Source of the DNA: Deltaproteobacteria bacterium
Lineage (GTDB): Bacteria; Desulfobacterota; Desulfomonilia; UBA1062
DNA length: 5,190 nt
Assembly (NCBI GenBank): GCA_016934135.1
Contig: JAFGTK010000339.1
Span: forward strand, 1-5,190
Direction: 5' to 3'
Below the pieces are notes generated by a model. That model saw only the letters and a program-made list of their open reading frames with translations, had not been told where the DNA came from and made no database searches. Of this stretch, positions 1 through 5,190 are shown piece after piece (the first letter of the stretch is position 1; the number at the start of each line of letters is the position of its first letter). A program made the position numbers and the translations under genes.

Positions 1-1
1 C

Positions 2-224
2 CATAGCAGATTCTACCGCAATCCCCAACTGTTTTTTACTGCTTATCCAAATTATTTCAACGAGTTATACTTTCCGGATGGACACTAAATAGAGAACTCC
101 TGTCCATAATCTTGGTAATGACGAAAGAGCAGCTCTCAGAGACTACTGGGATCGCCTCTTCGCTTCCGCTCCTCACGGCGACAGCACTATAATTCATTTT
201 GGATATAATAACCCGCCATGGTAG
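2..224 (+). pseudogene. Broken 3' end of a plus-strand gene entering from the left edge
   Basis: Two adjacent plus-strand segments look like protein. Positions 2-88 read HSRFYRNPQLFFTAYPNYFN then ELYFPDGH and a TAA. Positions 93-224, shifted by one frame and opening just after a TAG (90-92), read RTPVHNLGNDERAALRDYWD, then RLFASAPHGDSTIIHFGYNN, then PPW and a TAG. Both are rich in aromatic and charged residues and lack the low-complexity look of spurious frames. The second has no start codon. No single one-base indel joins them, because the TAA of the first and the TAG of the second overlap the only junction, so at least two lesions are needed. Alternatively, the first is the genuine end of a gene and the second is fortuitous. 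No family was recognised. The direction is convergent with the operon. The interval from 225 to 521 is AT-rich and holds no intact gene. Confidence 0.35.
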
Positions 225-309
225 GTAGATCCAGTATCCTCAATAACAGGAGCGGCAACTATTCAAAATTTCATATTTTTGTATAACAAATTGCTATGTT
301 ACTCGATGA

Positions 310-420
310 AACCGCAATGAAGTTGATTTGTTTCTTTACGAACCAATCAATTATGATGAAATCGCAAAAAGCCTGACAGAAAAGTCGTTGCGAGGAATAA
401 AAAACGACTTAAATATATAA
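310..420 (+). pseudogene. Coding-like remnant without a start (36 codons)
   Basis: After an in-frame TGA at 307-309 the plus strand is open to a TAA at 418-420. It reads NRNEVDLFLYEPINYDEIAK and then SLTEKSLRGIKNDLNI, a composition typical of a soluble protein with amphipathic helix, unlike random AT-rich sequence. There is no ATG in this frame and no ribosome site at a usable distance from an alternative start. A neighbouring frame from the ATG at 297 reads MLLDETA and runs into the same region, which suggests a frameshifted remnant. No family was recognised. Chance openness over 36 codons cannot be excluded. Confidence 0.25.
382..410. repeat. 8-bp inverted repeat downstream of the operon; weak terminator candidate
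   Basis: The arms AAGTCGTT (382-389) and AACGACTT (403-410) are perfect complements around a 13-nt loop. Read on the minus strand, the hairpin lies about 110 bases past the last stop of the operon and is followed by only a few T residues before the sequence becomes mixed. It could serve as a weak terminator or RNA 3' end. The stem is AT-rich and the loop long, so I am not confident. No better terminator is visible between 411 and 521. Confidence 0.25.
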
Positions 421-521
421 TAATGTCTTTTAGTTATGTGTTTCGAGATTATTTCACTACGCTTGCATTGACCTTTTTAGAGACTTTTTACGAAATCATC
501 TATTATAATTTTTTTAGCTTA

Positions 522-2213
522 TTACCACCTGAAGACCTGGTTCAGTTGAAACATCCATATTGACATCTCCTGGTCCACTTCCAGCCCTGCATACGGATTG
601 TAGACAATCTTGGTGAAATCTGTGGAATTGAGGTTTGTACTCTCGTTGAACCCAACATGTTTATCCGTATTAATGATATATGTTGCAGATATATCAATTT
701 CAGTGGGGTGCTGAATCTGTTTCATGAGCCCGTGCATGCCGTGCGGTTTCGGCTTGGGGTGGTCTTCCACCACGATGTTTATGCCGACAGAGTATATCTC
801 CAGGTCATTGAGAGACATTGCCCCGAATTGTTCATGCGGAACCGAGGTGGGCCTCGGCTCATATCCAAATCGCAAAGCGATCTTGTCGATGGGCCTGATC
901 TCCAGCCCATAACTTAAATGCCACGTGTTTTCAAAACCCCAGGGGACAACCATTGCTTTCGGACCGCCCTGGTAGCCCATCAGCCTGGCAAACCGGAACA
1001 GCTGGATCTTCTGGTCAAAGTCTATCTTCAATTCAGGCCATGCCTCCCAGTCGGTCCAGTGCGCATCACAGGTAAAGGTAACCTTTTTTATGGGTCTAAG
1101 CTTTATCCCGAGCTGAAACCTGGCAGGCCAGGTCATGGAAACAGTCGCAGTTCCTTTCTGAAAGGGAACCGCCTCGTAGGGCAGATCAAACATCCCGGCA
1201 GTAATAACGGTCAGGGGTGACCTGCCGAGCCAGGCAACAGTTCTCTGAAATTCATTTCCATAGGTAAATTTATAATCACCCTCCATTGTGGTTTCAGATT
1301 CACTCTGATAGCATACGCCAAAGGCAAACCACGGCGTCGGTTCCCAGAGAAAGCCCAAGTTGTACGATGTGGTAAAATAATCCTCCACAAGGACTTCAAG
1401 AGAACCTGCCTTCTCATACGGGGTCATCCCGCCGTTGAACCAGGGTGGCGGAAGCGTCAGTTCTGAAAGAATCGGGATCTCGAGGCCCTCGGTAGCCTCA
1501 CCCAGTGCACCGGTCAATGCCACCATGGTGTTGGGGGTCCTCATGTTTGTCCCGAAACTGAAAAGGGTCACCCCCAGACCCACCGAAGCACCGACAGACA
1601 TGGTATCAGAAAGCTTATAGGAAACCGCCGGAGCGGCAAGGATCATGCGGAGAAAAAAAGCCTTCCTCCCCAGGTAGCTGAGTGGGTCCCCGCTGTGATT
1701 CTTGAGCCCTACGGCAAATGGTGCATACTGCCCGAACCCGAATGTCCAGTTTGAATCCTGACCGGGAGGCTGATAGGAAATGCCCATGGCTGCACCGGCA
1801 AGGTACGGGATTTCATAATCGATGATCGGTATAACCATGTACCCGCTCTGCTGTTTTCCCTCGACTCCGGCTATCGGGTCTATGCCCTCATTAAACCACC
1901 CGCCGAACGGTGCCCACAGCTCTCCTGTTTCAGGATCTATTGCCTGGGTAAAGCGCACTGTTCTCTCGGTCACGGCAAAGGCAAGCCCGTTGTCGAACCT
2001 GGTGCCGAGTCTGGAAAGACCTGCAGGGTTGTAGTGGACGGCCATTGCCCCGGACCCGCCAGGATATGCGGTTACGGCGTTTCCGAGAGACAACGGTCCA
2101 GCGCCTGTCGCGAGCTGTTCAATCAGGCCGGCATATACAACAGGATTGGATATAGGCAATACTGGCGAAATAATACAGATAAAAAGAAGAATGAATAGCG
2201 TCTTATTTTTCAT
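522..2213 (-). CDS. FadL/OmpP1-family outer-membrane transport protein
   Basis: This encodes 563 residues. The signal peptide is 1-28 (MKNKTLFILLFICII..., cleavage after VVYA). The mature N-terminus carries the FadL/OmpP1/TodX signature: SLGNAVTAYPGGSGAMAVHY at 42-61 followed by NPAGLSRL at 62-69, which matches 'LG.A.TA....A...NPAGL'. In this family that segment folds into the barrel lumen as the N-terminal hatch. The rest is a run of predicted beta strands with FadL-like pieces (MSVGASVGLG near 205, and a KVTFTCDAHWTDWEAW segment near 378), ending in FRW, a terminal aromatic typical of outer-membrane barrels. Known members take up long-chain fatty acids or other hydrophobic molecules. It is over 100 residues longer than E. 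coli FadL (about 446), the excess apparently in extracellular loops. Only 10 nt separate it from the FapF-like gene. No enzyme of lipid or hydrocarbon catabolism lies nearby, so a role in the secretion locus is possible but unproven. It is the last gene of the run. Confidence 0.87.
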   Translation of the reverse strand: MKNKTLFILLFICIISPVLPISNPVVYAGLIEQLATGAGPLSLGNAVTAYPGGSGAMAVHYNPAGLSRLGTRFDNGLAFAVTERTVRFTQAIDPETGELWAPFGGWFNEGIDPIAGVEGKQQSGYMVIPIIDYEIPYLAGAAMGISYQPPGQDSNWTFGFGQYAPFAVGLKNHSGDPLSYLGRKAFFLRMILAAPAVSYKLSDTMSVGASVGLGVTLFSFGTNMRTPNTMVALTGALGEATEGLEIPILSELTLPPPWFNGGMTPYEKAGSLEVLVEDYFTTSYNLGFLWEPTPWFAFGVCYQSESETTMEGDYKFTYGNEFQRTVAWLGRSPLTVITAGMFDLPYEAVPFQKGTATVSMTWPARFQLGIKLRPIKKVTFTCDAHWTDWEAWPELKIDFDQKIQLFRFARLMGYQGGPKAMVVPWGFENTWHLSYGLEIRPIDKIALRFGYEPRPTSVPHEQFGAMSLNDLEIYSVGINIVVEDHPKPKPHGMHGLMKQIQHPTEIDISATYIINTDKHVGFNESTNLNSTDFTKIVYNPYAGLEVDQEMSIWMFQLNQVFRW

Positions 2214-2221
2214 ACTTTTCG

Positions 2222-2226
2222 CCTCA
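2222..2226 (-). promoter_or_regulatory. Ribosome binding site overlapping the upstream stop codon
   Basis: The minus strand reads TGAGGCGAAAAGT and then ATG. The TGA that ends the FapF-like gene (2226-2224) overlaps the GAGG Shine-Dalgarno motif (2225-2222), which is 8 bases before the ATG at 2213. Ribosomes ending on the first gene are therefore placed to start the second, so the two barrels are probably made in a fixed ratio. Confidence 0.65.
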
Positions 2227-3261
2227 TAATATGAACTCGAAAGGCACTCTCACAGATAAAGTGAAATCCGGGTCATCTCTCGTCAATCCGATTCCGAGAT
2301 TTATATAAAAGGATGTCTTACTCGACACTTTCCATCCTGTTCCGAAGAGCAAAGTCGCTGATGAACGACTGGGGCTTTCTGCTGTTGCACCAGCAAAGCT
2401 GTATTTAGAACCATATGCAAAGCTGTACTGGAACTGCTGGTTGAAAGAAACTCGGTATGATAAGGAATAGGCATATCCTATACCCACTGTTACGCTGTCT
2501 CCCGGCTCTACTTTTTCGAGAATACTCCCGCTGAATTGTTGATCCAAACCCGTAAGGGTCTGCCTATACGAATAGTTGATGCTTCCAAAAACGATGAGCG
2601 GATCTATGGATTTGCTGATATTCATCCCTGCCTGATATGAGAAAAGGCCGCTTCCTGTGGACAATTCGGTCTCCGTGTTGATCTTGTACGGACTGCGTCC
2701 TGTTGGCGTGACAACCGAGAAATTGAATATTGCCGCATAACTTCCCTTTTCACTCTTCATGGGCTGGAACTGAAGACTAAAGGAGATATCACCGATATCT
2801 GTCTCATCCATCTCATCCACTGTGTCCAACTTGTGATATCGATATACGAATGGTAGGTTAACATTCAATGATAAGTTATCAAAAACCCCGTATGTCGAGG
2901 AGAGAGTGTGTGTTATAGTATGATTATAGGTACGTTCAATTTCAAAGGCTTCCCTCACGCTGTCAGAAGCTGCGTAATCATAGGAAAATCGATAATCCAA
3001 TTCAAGTGATCCTTTGGCTAAGAGGGTATAGCTCCTTCCTGCAGCCGAAAGCACTTCCTTCTCCTTTTCGGCTTTTTCCTCGTCTGTTATCTTAAGTATT
3101 TTCCTAGCCTTGGACTCTTCGGTGAGCTCCTTCACCTGTTTTTCCAACTCTTCGATCTTGTCGATTAATCTCTGATCTCTTGTGGAGTTTTCATCCTCTG
3201 ATGCCAGCAGATTTGTAAAAGGAATTGTCATTATAATCAGTATCAGTATCCACCATCTCAT
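2224..3261 (-). CDS. Outer-membrane beta-barrel with N-terminal coiled coil (FapF-like secretion pore)
   Basis: From the ATG at 3261 this is 345 residues; an in-frame ATG at 3282 would add seven (MRGEKNS). I chose the shorter form because GAGAGGAG lies 11 nt before it and it begins with a compact signal peptide (MRWWILILIIM..., cleaved near LLA-S at 20). Residues about 27-71 are highly charged, with a regular a/d heptad pattern (Leu32, Ile36, Leu39, Val43, Leu46), so a coiled coil is expected. From about residue 75 to the end, aromatic- and glycine-rich alternating segments (starting near SYTLLAKGSLELDYRFSYDY) predict a barrel of about a dozen strands. A signal peptide, then a coiled coil, then a barrel is the architecture of FapF, the trimeric pore that exports amyloid subunits in Pseudomonas. 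FapF is longer (about 430 residues) because its linker and coil are bigger. Position directly after a C39 peptidase strengthens the call. The generic alternative is an uncharacterised 'transporter' barrel of the MetA-phenol/DUF3187 type. Confidence 0.8.
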   Translation of the reverse strand: MRWWILILIIMTIPFTNLLASEDENSTRDQRLIDKIEELEKQVKELTEESKARKILKITDEEKAEKEKEVLSAAGRSYTLLAKGSLELDYRFSYDYAASDSVREAFEIERTYNHTITHTLSSTYGVFDNLSLNVNLPFVYRYHKLDTVDEMDETDIGDISFSLQFQPMKSEKGSYAAIFNFSVVTPTGRSPYKINTETELSTGSGLFSYQAGMNISKSIDPLIVFGSINYSYRQTLTGLDQQFSGSILEKVEPGDSVTVGIGYAYSLSYRVSFNQQFQYSFAYGSKYSFAGATAESPSRSSATLLFGTGWKVSSKTSFYINLGIGLTRDDPDFTLSVRVPFEFIL

Positions 3262-3272
3262 GGAATTCTTTT

Positions 3273-3280
3273 CTCCTCTC
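3273..3280 (-). promoter_or_regulatory. Ribosome binding site that favours the internal ATG at 3261
   Basis: The minus strand reads GAGAGGAG at 3280-3273. It is 11 bases before the ATG at 3261 but lies inside the first codons of the longer frame starting at 3282. The longer start has only a weak GGTGAG about 11 bases upstream. The stronger site supports the shorter protein, although its spacing is slightly long. Confidence 0.5.
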
Positions 3281-3332
3281 ATACAAACACAAGCTCACCC
3301 CATATTTTGTGTTCGAGACTAAATTCTTATCC

Positions 3333-3362
3333 ATTATATTCATTAGATCAAATAGTTATCAC
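3333..3362 (-). promoter_or_regulatory. Possible internal sigma-70-type promoter before the barrel genes
   Basis: On the minus strand a perfect TATAAT (3338-3333) is preceded, with an 18-base spacer, by GTGATA (3362-3357), which matches 4 of 6 bases of TTGACA and overlaps the stop codon of the peptidase gene. It sits in the largest gap between the secretion genes. It would let the two outer-membrane barrels be transcribed apart from the substrate genes. The surrounding sequence is AT-rich, so a chance match is a real possibility. Confidence 0.3.
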
Positions 3363-4111
3363 TTATTTCTATAATACTTGTACTTACCTGTCGCCTCAAG
3401 GAGTTTCTGTTCTTCAAGGAAATTGGGAGGCAATCTGAGGGTATCCGAATTCTTTCTGGTCATGTCTAAGCTTATGTAACGAAGATCTTCCTTTGTAAGC
3501 TCCAACGCATCTGATACCATCGTTTCATCTTCCGGATATACGACAAATGCAATATTTTCATGCCAGATCTGATCGAATTCAGACAAGGTAAAGCTGATAT
3601 TGCCCCGAGAAGGATCGGCAAAGAATATATGATCTTCATAGACGCCTTTGAAAACGACAAAATGGACATATTCAAAGACATCAATCGGGATAATGGCAGG
3701 CATACCGAGCTTGATCAAATCGTCTATCTCGGCTTTGTAGCCGACACCGTTATAGCCGAGAACCGTTACAAAGCGTTTCATATCGAGCAGAGAAAAAGCC
3801 CTGCGCTCTTCGATAAGTTGCTGATCACCATAGACGAGCAGCCCATTGATGACCTCATCTTCTCCCACCTCTTCTCCGAGATAAAATTGCAGGAGGGTTG
3901 CCAGGGCCGCAGAACCGCAGCTGTAGTCATACTGCTGTTTTACGAGGTTGGCCTCTTTAATCTCGGTTATCGGAGTGAGTGCATGGTTATATCGTATTAT
4001 TGTGTTCATACCGCTCATATAGACCGAGGCCTCATTGCCCGGAATATCCTGGACCGGGTAAATTGTTCCAAATAAGGAGATGATTATGAGAAAAGATATA
4101 AAAATTTCCAT
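3359..4111 (-). CDS. Exported C39-type cysteine peptidase (FapD/FilB-like)
   Basis: This encodes 250 residues. A hydrophobic segment at 3-17 is probably a signal peptide or anchor, so the enzyme should act in the periplasm. The C39 core spans about 55-191. Gln59 is the oxyanion residue, six before the catalytic Cys65 in QQYDYSCGSAAL. His150 (in YVHFVV) and Asp166 (in FADPSRG) complete the triad. Family members cleave leader peptides after double-glycine-type sites. Here the domain stands alone with no ABC transporter parts, as in FapD of the Pseudomonas amyloid system, where it supports secretion of the fibre subunits. A 59-residue, charged C-terminal tail follows the core. Two oddities: the usual Asp just before the catalytic Cys is Ser64, and the leader has Glu2 but no Lys/Arg. 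An in-frame TAA two codons upstream rules out a longer start. The gene lies 30 nt after the DUF6160-like gene, and its ribosome site (AAGAG) is weak. Confidence 0.88.
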   Translation of the reverse strand: MEIFISFLIIISLFGTIYPVQDIPGNEASVYMSGMNTIIRYNHALTPITEIKEANLVKQQYDYSCGSAALATLLQFYLGEEVGEDEVINGLLVYGDQQLIEERRAFSLLDMKRFVTVLGYNGVGYKAEIDDLIKLGMPAIIPIDVFEYVHFVVFKGVYEDHIFFADPSRGNISFTLSEFDQIWHENIAFVVYPEDETMVSDALELTKEDLRYISLDMTRKNSDTLRLPPNFLEEQKLLEATGKYKYYRNK

Positions 4112-4141
4112 GCTGCATTATCTCTTGTTGTGATCAAGAAA

Positions 4142-4996
4142 TCAAGGCCCCGGGCTTATCAGCATATTGAGGTGATGCACCCGGATACCGTCAATCGCAC
4201 ATGGGCCGAAATCAGAACCACCGAAACTGACGCCCTCGACCCGCAGGCTTCCCTGCATCGGCATATTGATAAGCAGGGCTGTCTTTCCCGCTGCATTTGT
4301 CCCGACATCGCAGGTAACAGGATTGTCTCCTGTCATATCACCGAGTTGGAACTTCCCTGAGGATACCCATGCAGTTGGGTCCTCGGGGGAGCCGGCAAAT
4401 GAACCGGCAAGTGTAATCCCGGAAAAGGTCAGCTCCTCGCTTGTATTGTAGGCATAGCGGATATTTTCAATGTCGAGTCGCATAGAGTCCTCAAGATCAA
4501 TTCCCCCATGCGCTCCGATATACACCTGGTTATCTGTGATGGTCATCTCCTCTATGGACAGCCCGCCTATGTCCTGATCGCAGAAATCAATATTCCCGAC
4601 ACTGATAGTCCGCGGATACGTGTGATCAGTCAGAAAGAGCGCCACCACCGTCTTGCCGAAACCGTCAGTCCCCACGTCGATCGTGATGGGGTCGAGCCCG
4701 GGTGTCGAAAAGGAAAAGTACCCGCCCGCACCATCGTCCACGCTTACCTCATTGAACTTTATCAAATGGGCAGGGTCATGGTCGGTATCTCCAATCCAGA
4801 TGGATTCATTTGTGTATCTCATTGCAGAGTCCCTGACCGACAGAGTAATACCGGAGCGGGCACTGACCAGCGAGAGCTGGTCGTCACCCAGTTCTTGCAT
4901 CTGCGCACATGCGATCTGGGTGCATACAAGGCACATCACCATCAGGAATAATGAACTGGTAAAAATACGTGTATAAAAGAAAGACCTGCCTCTCAT
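4142..4996 (-). CDS. Secreted DUF6160/FilA-like protein with internal duplication
   Basis: This encodes 284 residues. Residues 1-31 form a signal peptide: arginines at 2, 4 and 10, a hydrophobic core at about 11-29, and an Ala-Cys-Ala cleavage site before Gln32. The mature N-terminus (QMQELGDDQLSLVSARSGIT) matches the M..L.D..L..V...SGI pattern I associate with DUF6160 proteins, which include the Acinetobacter 'putative pilus system' protein FilA. The mature chain consists of two related halves (about 49-153 and 163-280). Each has a predicted beta-strand pair, then DPITIDVGT (102-110) or NPVTCDVGT (225-233), then GKT (114-116 and 237-239), and later an F...D.G...I motif. Mature cysteines are at 139, 229 and 266. 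There is no barrel, enzyme motif or membrane anchor. The likely role is exported substrate, minor subunit or surface-fibre component handled by the downstream peptidase and barrel. The role is inferred from the neighbours; the family call is from motif memory. Confidence 0.8.
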   Translation of the reverse strand: MRGRSFFYTRIFTSSLFLMVMCLVCTQIACAQMQELGDDQLSLVSARSGITLSVRDSAMRYTNESIWIGDTDHDPAHLIKFNEVSVDDGAGGYFSFSTPGLDPITIDVGTDGFGKTVVALFLTDHTYPRTISVGNIDFCDQDIGGLSIEEMTITDNQVYIGAHGGIDLEDSMRLDIENIRYAYNTSEELTFSGITLAGSFAGSPEDPTAWVSSGKFQLGDMTGDNPVTCDVGTNAAGKTALLINMPMQGSLRVEGVSFGGSDFGPCAIDGIRVHHLNMLISPGP

Positions 4997-5000
4997 TGTA

Positions 5001-5006
5001 TCTCCT
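5001..5006 (-). promoter_or_regulatory. Ribosome binding site of the DUF6160-like gene
   Basis: The minus strand reads ACCAGGAGATACA immediately before the ATG at 4996. AGGAG (5006-5002) lies 5 bases upstream of the start codon, a near-consensus Shine-Dalgarno sequence at workable spacing. This supports the start that gives a complete signal peptide. Confidence 0.7.
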
Positions 5007-5050
5007 GGTATCGCCGTGTATATCTTCTCTGGATATCGACCTTCCCTAGT

Positions 5051-5085
5051 GTAAAAGGTGGCAGGGTAGGGAGCCCTGCCACCTT
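5051..5085 (-). terminator. Intrinsic terminator / attenuator between the upstream gene and the secretion genes
   Basis: A perfect 12-bp inverted repeat has arms 5055-5066 and 5074-5085 around a 7-nt loop. The core GGTGGCAGGG / CCCTGCCACC is GC-rich. Read on the minus strand, the GC core is followed by TTTT and then AC, which is the arrangement of a rho-independent terminator. It starts 27 bases after the upstream stop and ends about 55 bases before the next start. The U-tract is short, so partial read-through into the downstream genes is plausible. No convincing promoter is visible between the hairpin and the start at 4996. Confidence 0.75.
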
Positions 5086-5111
5086 GATGTTAACACAATA
5101 TCAATAAAAAA

Positions 5112-5190
5112 TTAGTGGGCTTCGATGGTAATCGTAGCGCTCGGTATTCCAACCTCGAGGCCGGAGAAGCCGAACAGACCGAGGCTCTTA
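5112..5190 (-). CDS. 3' end of an unidentified gene, possibly the locus's main secreted subunit (partial)
   Basis: Only the last 26 codons are inside the window, the first of them cut by the right edge; the frame ends at TAA (5114-5112). The visible tail is rich in glycine, phenylalanine and beta-branched residues, runs GLFGFSGLEVGIPSATITIE and ends in Ala-His. That composition would suit a secreted, beta-rich protein but identifies no family. The frame is supported by continuous coding up to the edge and by a terminator-like hairpin 27 bases past the stop. Being first before the secretion genes, and separated from them by that hairpin, fits a highly expressed exported subunit whose transcript partly reads through. 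That role is inference from position. It could equally be another DUF6160-like protein or an unrelated envelope protein. Confidence 0.6.
   Translation of the reverse strand, partial: KSLGLFGFSGLEVGIPSATITIEAH

Noticed and set aside
60..225. Minus-strand open stretch of about 46 codons (MNYSAVAV...) over the left-end fragment
   Set aside because: It has no ribosome site or motif and lies opposite more protein-like plus-strand text. It was not listed as a gene.
657..2034. Several plus-strand frames of 60-100 codons, and a 68-codon minus-strand frame (1211-1417), within the FadL-like gene
   Set aside because: All overlap a 563-codon reading frame with family motifs and a proper C-terminus. They have no independent support.
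3286..3313. 7-bp inverted repeat (AACACAA / TTGTGTT) just before the 3282 start, with a GGGGTGAG in the loop
   Set aside because: The stem is short and AT-rich with a 14-nt loop. It was considered as a start-masking hairpin or terminator but is too weak and has no T-run.
3560..4075. 171-codon open frame on the plus strand opposite the C39 peptidase gene
   Set aside because: The opposite strand carries a complete catalytic set and a leader peptide. The plus-strand translation shows no signal, motif or ribosome site and is an antisense shadow.
4156..4275. Similar short strings CTTATCAGCATATTG (4156-4170) and GCATATTGATAAGC (4261-4274)
   Set aside because: Both fall inside the coding region in related Asn-Met-Leu/Ile contexts. 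The match is short and imperfect and is explained by codon choice rather than a DNA-level element.
4508..4951. 147-codon and overlapping 107-codon plus-strand frames opposite the DUF6160-like gene
   Set aside because: They are antisense to a gene with a signal peptide, ribosome site and internal repeat. Their translations are compositionally odd and have no recognisable domain.
1..5190. tRNA, rRNA, CRISPR array, insertion sequence or transposon ends
   Set aside because: I saw no repeat-spacer pattern, cloverleaf-like sequence, transposase motif or paired terminal repeats on either strand.

Overview
The window reads as part of a Gram-negative envelope locus. Every well-supported gene is on the minus strand, and every complete one starts with an export signal. 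In transcription order (right to left) they are: the 3' end of an unidentified gene (5190-5112); a secreted DUF6160/FilA-like protein with an internal duplication (4996-4142); an exported C39-type cysteine peptidase (4111-3359); an outer-membrane beta-barrel with an N-terminal coiled coil, resembling FapF (3261 or 3282 to 2224); and a long FadL/OmpP1-type barrel (2213-522). The host is a diderm. The moderate GC content and gene mix would suit a deltaproteobacterium-like or gammaproteobacterium-like lineage, but I cannot fix the taxon from this sequence.

The set 'secreted substrate-like protein + periplasmic C39 peptidase + coiled-coil outer-membrane barrel' is the core logic of the Pseudomonas Fap functional-amyloid secretion system (FapC/FapB, FapD, FapF). 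It also matches, as I recall, the Acinetobacter Fil 'putative pilus' cluster, which pairs a DUF6160 protein with a C39 peptidase. I therefore infer a Fap/Fil-like secretion locus. The FadL-type barrel, tightly coupled to the FapF-like gene, is not part of canonical Fap.

The layout suggests differential expression. A strong hairpin followed by a short T-run lies 27 bases after the stop of the rightmost gene. It would end most transcripts there and let a fraction continue into the secretion genes. The spacings after that are 30 nt, 76-97 nt (with a possible internal promoter) and 10 nt (translational coupling).

The left end (1-521) lies downstream of the operon and holds no intact gene. It contains plus-strand stretches that look like decayed coding sequence (2-224 in two frames, and 310-420), then AT-rich sequence with one modest inverted repeat. 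No RNA genes, CRISPR arrays or insertion sequences were seen.
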